Notes: generated from the sequence alone by a model not told the origin. DNA of 64,000 nucleotides from Serratia sarumanii (GCF_029962605.1 NZ_CP124750.1:496001-560000), one strand, 5' to 3'; shown: positions 39,033-47,954, numbered from the stretch's first letter. Made by a program: numbers and translations.

Positions 39033-39995
39033 TTACCCCAACCCCCCAATCCTTCCACGAATCTCCTCCTCCGGCAGATCCACACCAATAAATACCAAAG
39101 TGCTCCGACGTTCCTCACCAGGCAGCCACTCCCGATCCCAGTCGGCGTTATACAGCCGCTGCACGCCCTGGAACAGCAGGCGGCGCGGCTCGTCTTCGAT
39201 GGACAGAATGCCTTTGTAGCGCAGCAGGTTGTCGGCGTATTCCAGCAGCAGGCCTTCCATCACTTCGGAGATTTGCATCAGCGGCAGCGGCCGTTCCAGC
39301 GTCACCACGATCGAGCGGATGTCGCTCTGCGGCTGCGGGATGCGGTGGAACAGCGGGGCGGGCGGCGTCAGATTCAGCTTGTCGTTCAGCGTAAAGCCTT
39401 CGATGTCGAACAGCACGCTCAGATCGATATCGCCGTGCGTCACCTGGTAGAGCGGCGCGCGGGCGTTCATCCGCTGCAGCCGTTGGATCAGCGCCTCGCA
39501 GTCCGGCGCCACGTCGGTTTTGGTCAACAGGATGCGGTCGGCGTAGCCCACCTGCGCCTGGGCGATGCTGAACTGGCTCAGCTGCTGCTCGGCGTGCGCC
39601 GCGTCCACCAGGGTGATGATGCCGTCCAGCAGGAAGCGCTCGCACAGGATCTCGTGCGAGAAAAAGGTCTGGGTAATCGGGCCGGGATCGGCCATGCCGG
39701 TGCATTCGATGATCAGCCGATCGAACGTCAGCTGGCCGCTGTCGACGCCGTCCAGCAGATCCAGCAGCGCGTCCGCCAATTCGTTGGACTTGCTGCAGCA
39801 GATGCAGCCGTTGCTCAACGTGGTGATGCGGCTGGCGCGATCGCCGATCAGCGCGTCGTCGATCGGCACTTCGCCGAACTCGTTCTCGATGACCGCGATT
39901 TTATAGCCGTGTTCGGCGTTCAGGATGTGGCGCAGTAGGGTGGTTTTGCCGGCGCCCAAAAAGCCGGTCAGGATGGTGACTGCAATGGGTTTCAT
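39033..39995 (-). CDS. yjiA: COG0523-family GTPase YjiA (putative metallochaperone)
   Basis: The 320-residue protein is closely similar to E. coli YjiA over its whole length. The Walker A loop is GFLGAGKTT (residues 11-19), the metal-binding CxCC motif is C64-I-C66-C67, and the guanine-specificity TKTD lies near residue 155. COG0523 GTPases bind zinc or other metals and are thought to deliver them to client enzymes. It is last in a btsT-yjiX-yjiA order, 21 nt after yjiX, as in E. coli. This places a metal-related GTPase with a carbon-starvation pyruvate transporter, although the functional link is unknown. Confidence 0.94.
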   Translation of the reverse strand: MKPIAVTILTGFLGAGKTTLLRHILNAEHGYKIAVIENEFGEVPIDDALIGDRASRITTLSNGCICCSKSNELADALLDLLDGVDSGQLTFDRLIIECTGMADPGPITQTFFSHEILCERFLLDGIITLVDAAHAEQQLSQFSIAQAQVGYADRILLTKTDVAPDCEALIQRLQRMNARAPLYQVTHGDIDLSVLFDIEGFTLNDKLNLTPPAPLFHRIPQPQSDIRSIVVTLERPLPLMQISEVMEGLLLEYADNLLRYKGILSIEDEPRRLLFQGVQRLYNADWDREWLPGEERRSTLVFIGVDLPEEEIRGRIGGLG

Positions 39996-40016
39996 ACGGG
40001 TCCTTGTGACTGCGGG

Positions 40017-40220
40017 TTAACAGCAGCGCATGCCGCCTTTGCCGTCGCCGCCGTAGCGCGCTTGCTGGCGCTCGCGGAAAAATTCTTTATAGGTCATCAC
40101 CGGCTTGTCCGGGTGGTTGTCTTTCATGTGCTGGACGTAGGTATCGTAGTCAGGCACGCCCACCAACATGCGCGCCGCCTGCCCGAGGTACTTTCCCGCC
40201 TGGCCAAGATTTCCGAACAT
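40017..40220 (-). CDS. yjiX: YbdD/YjiX family small protein
   Basis: The 67-residue protein carries the family core [20 protein letters not shown] and ends in GGMRCC. YbdD/YjiX proteins accompany CstA/BtsT-type transporters and are needed for full transport activity in some systems. It lies between btsT and yjiA. A 288-nt gap with an ERIC element separates it from btsT. Confidence 0.93.
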   Translation of the reverse strand: MFGNLGQAGKYLGQAARMLVGVPDYDTYVQHMKDNHPDKPVMTYKEFFRERQQARYGGDGKGGMRCC

Positions 40221-40240
40221 AGTTTCTTACTCCCAAATAC

Positions 40241-40446
40241 CCTGCTTACCCTTCGTCTTTCGAACCGCAGCGGTGTTGGCTGCACTCCCGAACCCCAGTC
40301 ACTTACTTGAGTAAGCTCCTGGGGATTAATGAGCCTCATCCCTGAGGCTCACCCTTTGGGCCAGCGTAAACGCTGTTCAAATCGGTTCCCTACCGATTTG
40401 TCGCTCACTTGCCGCCTTGCTGCGGCCCGAAATCCTTTGGGTACCG
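40241..40446 (-). repeat. ERIC element with internal insertion, between btsT and yjiX
   Basis: The core palindrome CCCCAGTCACTTACTTGAGTAAGCTCCTGGGG lies at 40293-40324 and is flanked by CTTCGTCTTTCGAACCGCAG (40251-40270) and TGCCGCCTTGCTGC. These are the ends of the 127-bp enterobacterial repetitive intergenic consensus. About 75 extra bases (roughly 40331-40400) interrupt it beside the core. The insert holds two small inverted repeats of its own (GAGCCTCATCCCTGAGGCTC and AATCGGTTCCCTACCGATTT). ERICs with such inserts are known in enterobacteria. Confidence 0.9.
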
Positions 40447-40508
40447 GTTAACTTTCATGTCGGTACTGCATAACTGATTTTATTATGCAGGGTATCCGTT
40501 AAATCACA

Positions 40509-42689
40509 TCAATGCTGGGTCGAAACTTTGACCTCCCCCTCAGTTACGCCGTCGGCGGGCGCGGCCTGCGGCACCGGCACGTAAGGCGTTTCCTGGTCGG
40601 TGCGTTTCGGGTTCTTGTGCGCCGCCATCGCGGTTTTCACCCCGTAGAAGATGATGCTGTACACCACCAGCAGGAACAGAATGCTCAGCCCGGCGTTGGT
40701 GTAGTTGTTCACCACGATGTGGTTCATGTTGGCGATCTGCTGGGCGCTCAGCTCGGCGCCGCCTTCGGCGATTTTGCGTTTGTATTCGCCGGCCAGGAAG
40801 AAGAAGCCTTCCAGCTGCGGGTTGTCGCTGAACAGCTTCAGGCCCAGCGCGTAGGTGGTGCAGATCAGCAGCCACACCGCCGGCAGCACGGTCACCCAGA
40901 TGTATTGGGTGCGCTTCATCTTAATCAGCACCACGGTGCCCAGCACCAGCGCCACGGCGGCCAGCATCTGGTTGGAGATGCCGAACAGCGGCCACAGGCT
41001 CTTCACGCCGCCGAGCGGATCCACCACGCCCTGATACAGCAGGTAGCCCCACAGCCCAACGCAGCCGGCGGTGCCGACGATGCCGGCCACCAGCGAGTCG
41101 GTTTTCTTCAGGAACGGCACGAAGTTGCCCAGCAGATCCTGCAGCATAAAGCGGCCGGAACGGGTGCCGGCGTCGAGCGCGGTCAGGATGAACAGCGCCT
41201 CGAACAGAATGCCGAAGTGATACCAGAAGCCCATGTTGGCGCCCGGAATGATCTGGTGGAACACGTGGGCGATGCCCACCGCCAGCGTTGGCGCGCCGCC
41301 GGCGCGGTTCAGCACCGAAGGTTCGCCGATGTCGGTGGCGGTCTGCAGGATCTGTTCCGGGCTGATGACGAAGCCCCAGGAGCTGACCGCCGCCGCCGCG
41401 TGCACGGTGACGTCTTTCAGCGAAGCCATGATCATCGGCGCGTCTTCGGTGCCCAGGCGGTGCAGATCCGGCATGGTGATGCCCAGCGCCGCCGGCGGGG
41501 TGTTCATGGCGAAGTACAGGCCCGGCTCGATGATAGAAGCCGCCACCAGCGCCATGATGGCGACGAAGGACTCCATCAGCATCGCGCCGTAGCCGATAAA
41601 GCGCGCGTCGGTCTCATTGGCCAACAGCTTCGGCGTGGTGCCGGAGGCGATCAGCGCATGGAAGCCGGAGACCGCGCCGCAGGCGATGGTGATGAACAGG
41701 AACGGGAACAGGGTACCTTTCCACACCGGGCCGGTGCCGTCGACGAACTGGGTGACCGCCGGCATTTTCAGCTCAGGGTTGAGGATTACGATGCCGATCG
41801 CCAGCCCGACGATCACGCCGATTTTCAGGAAGGTGGCCAAGTAGTCGCGCGGCGCCAGAATCAGCCACACCGGCAGCAGGGCGGAGACAAAGGCGTAGCC
41901 GATCAGCGTGAAGGTGATGGTGGTGTCTTTAAAGGTCAGCGCCGGGCCCCAGTACGGGTCGTGCGCCACCACGCCGCCGAACCAGATGGCGGCCACCAGC
42001 AGCACGATGCCGATGACTGACACTTCACCCACGCGGCCGGGGCGCAGGTAGCGCATGTAGATGCCCATAAACAGCGCGATTGGCACGGTGGAGCAGACGG
42101 TGAACACGCCCCACGGGCTTTCCGCCAGCGCTTTCACCACGATCAGCGCCAGCACCGCCAGGATGATGATCATGATCAGGAAGCAGCCGAACAGCGCGAT
42201 GGTGCCCGGTATCGGCCCCATCTCTTTTTTGATGATCTCACCGAGCGAGGCGCCGTTGCGGCGCGAGGAGATGAACAGCACCATAAAGTCCTGCACCGCC
42301 CCCGCCAGCACCACGCCGCCCAGCAGCCACAGCGTGCCGGGCAGGTAGCCGACCTGCGCGGCCAGCACCGGCCCCACCAACGGCCCGGCGCCGGCGATGG
42401 CGGCGAAGTGGTGGCCGAACAGCACGTTCTTGTTGGTCGGCACGTAGTTCAGGCCGTCGTTGTTGACTACCGCCGGGGTGGCGCGGCCGGCGTCCAGCTT
42501 CATCACCTTGGTGGCGATGTACAGGCTGTAGTAGCGGTAGGCCACCAGATACACCGCCACCGAAGCGACGACGATCCACAGCGCGCTGATGTGTTCACCG
42601 CGGCGCAGCGCCACCACGCCGAGGCAGGCTGCGCCGAGTATCCCCAGCAGCATCCACGGAATGTGCTTTAAAATCCCCTCTCGTTTCAT
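40509..42689 (-). CDS. btsT: BtsT/CstA-family pyruvate transporter
   Basis: The 726-residue protein has about 18 TM helices and near-complete similarity to E. coli BtsT (YjiY), including LRRGEHISALWIVVASV, GHHFAAIAGAGPLVGP and GGVKSLWPLFGISNQMLAA. BtsT is a high-affinity pyruvate/H+ symporter of the inner membrane, induced via BtsSR and by carbon starvation in E. coli. It starts after AGGATACCTC. The 261 nt upstream (42690-42950) contain no gene, and I did not find a recognisable BtsR or CRP site there. yjiX and yjiA follow. Confidence 0.95.
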   Translation of the reverse strand: MKREGILKHIPWMLLGILGAACLGVVALRRGEHISALWIVVASVAVYLVAYRYYSLYIATKVMKLDAGRATPAVVNNDGLNYVPTNKNVLFGHHFAAIAGAGPLVGPVLAAQVGYLPGTLWLLGGVVLAGAVQDFMVLFISSRRNGASLGEIIKKEMGPIPGTIALFGCFLIMIIILAVLALIVVKALAESPWGVFTVCSTVPIALFMGIYMRYLRPGRVGEVSVIGIVLLVAAIWFGGVVAHDPYWGPALTFKDTTITFTLIGYAFVSALLPVWLILAPRDYLATFLKIGVIVGLAIGIVILNPELKMPAVTQFVDGTGPVWKGTLFPFLFITIACGAVSGFHALIASGTTPKLLANETDARFIGYGAMLMESFVAIMALVAASIIEPGLYFAMNTPPAALGITMPDLHRLGTEDAPMIMASLKDVTVHAAAAVSSWGFVISPEQILQTATDIGEPSVLNRAGGAPTLAVGIAHVFHQIIPGANMGFWYHFGILFEALFILTALDAGTRSGRFMLQDLLGNFVPFLKKTDSLVAGIVGTAGCVGLWGYLLYQGVVDPLGGVKSLWPLFGISNQMLAAVALVLGTVVLIKMKRTQYIWVTVLPAVWLLICTTYALGLKLFSDNPQLEGFFFLAGEYKRKIAEGGAELSAQQIANMNHIVVNNYTNAGLSILFLLVVYSIIFYGVKTAMAAHKNPKRTDQETPYVPVPQAAPADGVTEGEVKVSTQH

Positions 42690-42950
42690 GAGGTATCCTT
42701 AATTCCAGTCTGCAAAATATGAATGAACTCATCCGCTTGTAAGAGATGTCAGAGTGGCGCGGTGAGCCGTAGCGTCTTTCCCGAGGTAAGGCGGGTTTAG
42801 GAACAGCTCATCATCGCCGGGGGTAAGGGGGGAAGACAGGCGTATTTCGGTCAGCGGTCAGATCCGCCGGGTGAACGGTTGGATTGGCGGGGTAAGCGGT
42901 TGGCGGCCTGGAGAAGAGATTCGGCCGCCGGCGGGCGACGGCCTGTCTCC

Positions 42951-43835
42951 TCAGGCCGTCTGCATGGCCTGCAGCAGGTGGATAAACGCGGCGCTGAGCG
43001 GCGGCGTCGCCGGCTCATGGCGGGTAAAGACGTAAAAGCGCGCGCTGATGTCGATCTCTTGCGTCGGGATTTTCTGCAGGTGCAGCTGCGGGGCGTAATG
43101 TGCGACCACCCGATCGCTCAGCAGCGCGATATAGCCCTGCTGCCTGACCAGGCACCAGGTCGCCAGAAAGGAGTCGGTCTCGACGATCTGGCCGTGCGGC
43201 GTGTAGCGTTCGGCGATCTCGCGGATGGCGGCATGCCCCACCGAGCAGGAGCGCGGCACCACCCATTTGGCCTCGGCCGGCGGCTGCCCGGCTGCGGTAA
43301 GATCGCCTCCCTGATAGAGCGAGAAGCGCTCGCTTTTCAGCGCCTGCATGGCCAGATCGGCGCCGCCCGCCGCGCCGTTCAGGCTGCTGACCGCCAAATC
43401 CAGCTCGCAGTTTCGCAGCCGGGCCAGCAGGCCTTCCGGGCCGTCCTCCACCACCGTCACCCGGGTATGCGGGTAGCGGCGGTTGAAGCCTTCGAGCACC
43501 TGAGGCAGATAGCAAAGCAGCGGATCGACGCTCATCCCCACCCGCAGGCGCTTCTCGCCGTCAGCGCTCAGGCCGCGCAGTTCGTCAAACGCGTTGAGCA
43601 ACTGATTGGTGGCGGCGTCTATCCGCCGGTAAAACAGCTCGCCGACCGCCGTCAGGCGCACGCCGCGGTTGCTGCGCTCCAGCAGCCGCGCACCGATGGT
43701 CATTTCCAGCTCTTTCAGCACCCGGCTGAGCGTCGGCTGCGAGATGGCCAGCTTTTTCGCGGCCTCGTGCAAGCTTCCACAGTGGACAATGTCCTTGAAC
43801 ATCGTCAGATGCGCCAGCTTTGGCATGGTTTTCAT
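42951..43835 (-). CDS. LysR-family transcriptional regulator
   Basis: The 294-residue protein has a winged helix-turn-helix at about residues 8-67 (GSLHEAAKKLAISQPTLSRV), then a LysR substrate-binding domain to the end. It starts 27 nt after the stop of the MgtC-like gene on the same strand with GGGAG upstream, so it is probably the last gene of the ATPase-MgtC transcription unit. It may regulate this block rather than the downstream btsT. No ligand can be inferred. Confidence 0.88.
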   Translation of the reverse strand: MKTMPKLAHLTMFKDIVHCGSLHEAAKKLAISQPTLSRVLKELEMTIGARLLERSNRGVRLTAVGELFYRRIDAATNQLLNAFDELRGLSADGEKRLRVGMSVDPLLCYLPQVLEGFNRRYPHTRVTVVEDGPEGLLARLRNCELDLAVSSLNGAAGGADLAMQALKSERFSLYQGGDLTAAGQPPAEAKWVVPRSCSVGHAAIREIAERYTPHGQIVETDSFLATWCLVRQQGYIALLSDRVVAHYAPQLHLQKIPTQEIDISARFYVFTRHEPATPPLSAAFIHLLQAMQTA

Positions 43836-43862
43836 GGTTGATCTCCCTGGAAGTGAAAGGCA

Positions 43863-44555
43863 TCAGCCGGAGCCGGCGATGCGGCTGTAATAGGCCTGCT
43901 TCATCATGCTGTCGTTCAGCAATTTATTGATGGTCTGGTCGAGCACCGGCGTGGTGACGGAGGCCGGCATCAGCGTGGCGGTGATCTCCACGTCGTCGTC
44001 GCCGAAGGGTTCGATATCCAGATGCGAGATAAAGCAGTTTTCCCCTTGCAGCACCTGTTTGAATTTGGCCAGCGCCTCACGCTGCTCATGCTCGAAGGCA
44101 ATGACGCAAATCTGGTAGGTAGACTCGCCGTTAACGTCATTGAAGGGCTGTTTGTTGACCATATTGACCAGCGGGCGCAACAGGGTGTTGGCGGCGAGCA
44201 CAAACAGCGTGGCAGCCAGCGCATCACCGTACAGGCCGCAGCCGGCGCAGGCGCCGACCGCTGCGGAGCCCCAGAGCGTGGCGGCGGTATTCAGGCCGCG
44301 GATGTTCATCCCTTCCTTCATGATGGCCCCAGCGCCGAGAAAGCCGACGCCGGAGACCACGTAGGAGATGACGCGCACCGCGCCGCCGCTGCCGTCGATG
44401 GTCATGGCCAGATGGACGAAGATCGCCGCGCTGGTGGCCACCAGCGTGTTGGTGCACAGCCCGGCGGTGCGCTGGCGGAACTGTCTTTCGTAGCCGATGG
44501 CGGCGCCCAGGACGGACGCGGTCAGCAGCGTCAGCAGTGTATGAATGAAATGCAT
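43863..44555 (-). CDS. MgtC/SapB-family membrane protein
   Basis: The protein is 230 residues from the ATG at 44555 (MHFIHTLLT); the frame extends 13 codons further but without ribosome site or conservation. The family signature ASVLGAAIGYERQFRQRTAGLCTNTL is at residues 9-34. Four or five TM helices fill the first 130 residues, followed by a soluble ACT-like C-terminal domain (about 150-230). Named MgtC proteins inhibit ATP synthase or act in magnesium and virulence physiology, but many SapB-type relatives are uncharacterised. It follows an ABC ATPase gene by 112 nt. Co-occurrence with an anion-type ABC system is unusual. Confidence 0.87.
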   Translation of the reverse strand: MHFIHTLLTLLTASVLGAAIGYERQFRQRTAGLCTNTLVATSAAIFVHLAMTIDGSGGAVRVISYVVSGVGFLGAGAIMKEGMNIRGLNTAATLWGSAAVGACAGCGLYGDALAATLFVLAANTLLRPLVNMVNKQPFNDVNGESTYQICVIAFEHEQREALAKFKQVLQGENCFISHLDIEPFGDDDVEITATLMPASVTTPVLDQTINKLLNDSMMKQAYYSRIAGSG

Positions 44556-44667
44556 GATAATAACTCGATGTATTATCCGCTTATCATGAGCCACCCGTGG
44601 CGGGGTAACTCTTGATAAACAGGTAGTTAAGTTGGCGGGGTTCCGTCCCGCCAGGCCAGGGCGGCGC

Positions 44668-45447
44668 TCAGTGCGCGGCGGCGATCTGCCGGCTGAGCGT
44701 CTCGCTGATTTTGTCCGTCAGCGGCTGCATCCCCTCGCGGGTGCGCGCCTCGCGGCGCTGCGTGATGTGATAGCAGCCGTCGAGGGTGCCGGCGCCCAGC
44801 AGGAGGATGCGGTCAGACATCATCACCGCCTCCTCTACGCTGTGGGTGACCAGCACGATGGAGCGGGTTTTGATTTGGCGCGTGCTCCAGATGCGCAGCA
44901 GATCGCTGCGCAGGTGTTCGCCGGTATAGACGTCCAGCGCGGAAAAGGGCTCGTCCAGCAACAGCAGCATCGGTTCTACCGCCAGCGCGCGCGCGAAGCC
45001 GACCCGCTGGCGCATGCCGCCGGAAAGCTCGCGCGGGTAAGCGTCGCGGTAGGGCGTGAGCCCGACCAGATCGAGCATTTTCAGCGTCTGGGCTTCGACC
45101 ACCTGAGGCGGCAGATCCTGCGCCTGCAGCCCGAAGGCGATATTTTGGTAAACGTTCAGCCACGGGAAAATGGCGAAGGTCTGGAACACCATGTTGATCT
45201 GCGGATTCGGCCCCGAGACTTTTTTATCCCCCAGCATCACGGTGCCCAGATCCGGCGCGATCAGGCCGGAAAGCATGCGCAGCAGGGTGGATTTACCCGA
45301 GCCGGACTGCCCCAAAATGCTGACGACCTCGTTGTCGTAAAGGCGCAAATTGATTTCATTCAGCAACAGACGTTTTTCTTTACCGGTAGGCTGAACGCTT
45401 TTGCTGACGTTATTGACCGTCAGCAGCGTGGTTTTTTTTACCAACAT
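44668..45447 (-). CDS. NitT/TauT-type ABC transporter ATPase (second)
   Basis: The protein is 259 residues from the ATG at 45447 (MLVKKTTLLTVNNVS) with GGAGA upstream. Further in-frame starts up to 45534 are less likely. Walker A is GQSGSGKST, signature LSGGMRQRVGFARAL and Walker B LLLLDEPFSALD. It belongs with SsuB/TauB/NrtD ATPases. No permease is encoded beside it, so it probably pairs with the duplicated permease upstream, giving a heterodimeric motor with the other ATPase. It is preceded by its own leader ORF and hairpins. Confidence 0.87.
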   Translation of the reverse strand: MLVKKTTLLTVNNVSKSVQPTGKEKRLLLNEINLRLYDNEVVSILGQSGSGKSTLLRMLSGLIAPDLGTVMLGDKKVSGPNPQINMVFQTFAIFPWLNVYQNIAFGLQAQDLPPQVVEAQTLKMLDLVGLTPYRDAYPRELSGGMRQRVGFARALAVEPMLLLLDEPFSALDVYTGEHLRSDLLRIWSTRQIKTRSIVLVTHSVEEAVMMSDRILLLGAGTLDGCYHITQRREARTREGMQPLTDKISETLSRQIAAAH

Positions 45448-45664
45448 GATCTGTCTCCACCCAATTAAAAATATGAGCATGGAAAAAGGGCCGATATTTA
45501 TCGCCGGACAGGCGTAAAATAAATGCGGGTGCAAATAAGCCTGACCGTTATCGGACTGTTAATACGCTTATGCTGGAGGGGTTAGCCCATCGGGCGTGCC
45601 GGTGCGGCATGCGCGCAGGCCAGAGGCTGAAGGGTAAAGCGAAGGGATGCTATAACTGACTCAT

Positions 45665-45707
45665 ATCCTGACACTTTCAGGATGCAATGGGATGACTATT
45701 GCTCCTG
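45665..45707 (-). ncRNA. leader RNA 2: competing stem-loops over the micro-ORF stop
   Basis: Stem A pairs 45678-45682 with 45703-45707 and, after a 1-nt bulge, 45684-45688 with 45698-45702, a 10-bp stem with a 9-nt loop. It covers the micro-ORF stop codon (45696-45698). Stem B pairs 45665-45670 with 45678-45683 (6 bp, 7-nt loop) and shares an arm with stem A, so the two exclude each other. The loop of stem A carries CATCC on the transcribed strand. The same layout occurs in leader 1 with different bases. Confidence 0.65.
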
Positions 45708-45758
45708 TGACCTCAGCGATTCCAACAATAAAATAAACAACCAACTGTCGCCGTCCAT
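45696..45758 (-). CDS. micro-ORF, 20-residue leader peptide 2
   Basis: The peptide MDGDSWLFILLLESLRSQEQ starts at an ATG (45758) with GGGAGA about 5 nt upstream and a good sigma70 promoter 30 nt further. It resembles leader peptide 1 (17 residues): an acidic N-terminus, then S-aromatic-x-F-x-L-x-L. The stop codon falls inside a stem-loop. The next gene, the second ABC ATPase, starts 248 nt downstream, so this is a leader rather than a fused start. A regulatory role by ribosome position on the leader is inferred. It is too short for family assignment. Confidence 0.6.
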   Translation of the reverse strand: MDGDSWLFILLLESLRSQEQ

Positions 45759-45787
45759 ATCATTCTCCCGTTATTTTTCGTGTGGCC

Positions 45788-45817
45788 ATAATACGCGTGC
45801 CATAGCCTGTTATTCAA
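45788..45817 (-). promoter_or_regulatory. sigma70 promoter of leader 2 / ATPase-MgtC unit
   Basis: On the minus strand, TTGAAT (45817-45812) is separated by 18 bp from TATTAT (45793-45788). Transcription would begin near 45781, leaving about 22 nt before the micro-ORF ATG, which fits a tight leader. Confidence 0.65.
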
Positions 45818-45998
45818 TGTGGTTACGCCGAATTATGGCGGCAAAATGTAATTTAATATGAATGCGGGAAAGATTTTCTTTATTCATTAAACGGGGCGTA
45901 AACGGAAGGCGCGAGAATGAATATAGGCATCATTTTATGGAAATATAAACCTGAATTAAACGAGAGAATAAGAGGCCAGCGGAAAGTCACATAATAAA

Positions 45999-46024
45999 CC
46001 GGCCGGAGAGCGCCCTCCGGCCGG
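45999..46024 (-). terminator. Rho-independent terminator after the porin gene
   Basis: A perfect 10-bp stem CCGGCCGGAG / CTCCGGCCGG (45999-46008, 46015-46024) with a 6-nt loop is followed on the minus strand by TTTATTAT. It starts 9 nt after the porin stop and separates the two ABC transcription units. Confidence 0.85.
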
Positions 46025-46032
46025 GATGAGGA

Positions 46033-47115
46033 TCAGAACTGATACATGATGCCGGTTTCGACGATGTCGTCGGCGCCGGCGCCGACGGCGTTCTGCCGTT
46101 GCAGCAGGTTGAGTTTGTACTCTACGTAGGTCGACATGTTGGCGTTGAAGCTGTAATTCAGCGCCAGATCCAGGTATTTGACCAGATCGGCGTTGCCAAT
46201 GCCGGGCAGGTTGCGGCCGCGCGTTTGCAGGTAGGCCACCGAGGGCGTGACGCCGGAATCGAAGTGATACTGCGCGACCGCCTCAATAGCGTCCGCGCGG
46301 GGGGCGAAGCCGGCGTAGCGATCGCCGTCGACGTAGGTCATGTTCTCGGTGCGCGCGTAGCTTGCCGCCAGGTAGAGGTTGTCCTGGTCGTATTTCAGCC
46401 CCAGCGTCCAGGCCCGGGCGCGATCGCCGTCAGCCAGGCCGAAGCGCTGTTGCGCCAGCGTGCGCGCAGAGTTGGCGTAAGCGGCGCCAACGTTGAGCCC
46501 CACGCCGGTGTCGTAGGTGGCGGAAAAGGCGTAGCCATCGCCGTTTTGCGTCTGGATATCCTTCGCCCGTTGAGCGTCGTCCCCCCGATTCTTCCCCTGA
46601 TATTGCAGGCCGAGATCCAGGCCGTCGACCAGACCACCCAGGCTGCGGCTGTGGTAGGTCAGCAGGCCGTTGGCGCGGCCGGTCATAAAGTTGTCGGCCG
46701 CTTCGTAGCTGTCGTTGCCGAATTCAGGCAGCACGTCCGTCCAGCCGGCCACGTCATACAGCAGGCCGTAGTTGCGGCCGTAATCCAGGCTGCCCCAGTG
46801 GCCGAACGTCAATCCGGCGAAGCCCAGGCGGGTATAGCTGTCGCCCGGCCCGGCGCTTTCCGGCTGATTAAGCCCTGCCTGATATTCCCATTGGCCATAC
46901 CCCGTCAGCGCGTCGCCGATCTGCGTCTCGCCTTTGAAACCGAAGCGGGTATAGGAGCGGTCGCCGTTATTGCCGGCGTCGCTGCTGAAGTAATGCACGC
47001 CGTTCAGTTGGCCGTACAGATCCAGTTTATTGCCGTCTTTATTGACGATTTCCGCGCCGGTGGCGGCCGCCGGCAGCAGGATGACCAGCGTCATCAGCAC
47101 GCTTTTATGGTTCAT
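46033..47115 (-). CDS. OmpC/OmpF-type general porin
   Basis: The protein is 360 residues from the ATG at 47115 (MNHKSVLMTL) with GGGGAA upstream. The frame runs on to 47385, but that part overlaps the ATPase gene. The signal peptide ends near ATGA-EIVNKDG. The trimeric-porin start EIVNKDGNKLDLYGQLNGVHYFS and the loop-3 region with GRNYGLLYDVAGWTDVLPEFG are present, and it ends in the C-terminal YQF aromatic terminus. It follows the ABC ATPase by 32 nt, so it is probably a dedicated outer-membrane entry for the transporter's substrate. Confidence 0.9.
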   Translation of the reverse strand: MNHKSVLMTLVILLPAAATGAEIVNKDGNKLDLYGQLNGVHYFSSDAGNNGDRSYTRFGFKGETQIGDALTGYGQWEYQAGLNQPESAGPGDSYTRLGFAGLTFGHWGSLDYGRNYGLLYDVAGWTDVLPEFGNDSYEAADNFMTGRANGLLTYHSRSLGGLVDGLDLGLQYQGKNRGDDAQRAKDIQTQNGDGYAFSATYDTGVGLNVGAAYANSARTLAQQRFGLADGDRARAWTLGLKYDQDNLYLAASYARTENMTYVDGDRYAGFAPRADAIEAVAQYHFDSGVTPSVAYLQTRGRNLPGIGNADLVKYLDLALNYSFNANMSTYVEYKLNLLQRQNAVGAGADDIVETGIMYQF

Positions 47116-47147
47116 TTCAGTTCCCCAAGTGGATGAAAACAGGGCCG

Positions 47148-47939
47148 TTAACCGGCCGATTGCGCTTGCGCGATTTTTTTGTACAGGCAGCTGCGGATCC
47201 GATCGGTGAGGTGCCGCAGGCTGTCCCGGCTGCGCGCCGCACGCGGGATATTGACGCTGAACTCGTCGTCGATCCGTTTGCTGGTCGCGTCCAGGATCAG
47301 CACCCGATCGGACATCAGCACCGCTTCTTCGACGTCGTGTGTCACCATCACCATGGCGCGCGTGCGCAGCCGGTTGTCTCCCCACAGCGCCAGCAGGTCG
47401 CCCCGCAGTTTTTGCGCGGTAAAGATATCGAGGGCGGAGAAGGGTTCGTCCAGCAGCAAGAGATCGGGCTCTACCGCCAACGCCCGGGCGAAGCCCACCC
47501 GTTGACGCATGCCGCCCGAGAGCTCGCGCGGCCAGGCGTGCTCATAGCCGGTCAGGCCCACCAGGCGCAGCAGCGCTCCCAGCCGCTCGGCGATCGTCTG
47601 CGGCGGCAGCCGTTGCGCCAGCAGGCCGAAGGCGATGTTGTCGTACACCGTTAGCCAGGGATAGAGCGCGTAGGACTGAAACACCATGCCGACGTTGGCG
47701 CTCGGGCCGTCGACCGGTTTGCCCGCCAGCGTGAGCGTGCCGCTGTCCGGTGGGATCAGCCCGGCCAGCATGCGCAGCAGCGTGGACTTGCCCGAGCCGG
47801 ATTGCCCCAGAATGGTGACGAACTCGCCGGCGTGCACGGTCAGCGTCACGTCGCGCAGCACGGGTTTGGGGCGCTTGTTTTCGCCGATAAACGTCTTGTT
47901 CAGCCGGCTGGCGCTGATAATTACCTCTTGAGTCAGCAT
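47148..47939 (-). CDS. NitT/TauT-type ABC transporter ATPase (first)
   Basis: The 263-residue protein has Walker A GQSGSGKST near residue 46, signature LSGGMRQRVGFARAL and Walker B DLLLLDEPFSALD. Its ATG has AAGGGGG upstream and lies 15 nt after the stop of the duplicated permease, so the two make one transporter. It is similar to, but clearly diverged from, the second ATPase in this block. The family serves nitrate, sulfonates, taurine, bicarbonate or thiamine-precursor uptake; the substrate is not evident. Confidence 0.9.
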   Translation of the reverse strand: MLTQEVIISASRLNKTFIGENKRPKPVLRDVTLTVHAGEFVTILGQSGSGKSTLLRMLAGLIPPDSGTLTLAGKPVDGPSANVGMVFQSYALYPWLTVYDNIAFGLLAQRLPPQTIAERLGALLRLVGLTGYEHAWPRELSGGMRQRVGFARALAVEPDLLLLDEPFSALDIFTAQKLRGDLLALWGDNRLRTRAMVMVTHDVEEAVLMSDRVLILDATSKRIDDEFSVNIPRAARSRDSLRHLTDRIRSCLYKKIAQAQSAG

Positions 47940-47954
47940 GTTGTTCCCCCTTGC

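Noticed and set aside
45788..45804. TGGCACG-N4-TTAT, resembling a sigma54 promoter upstream of leader 2
   Set aside because: The -24 element fits, but the -12 element lacks the essential GC. The overlapping TTGAAT-N18-TATTAT sigma70 promoter is a better explanation.
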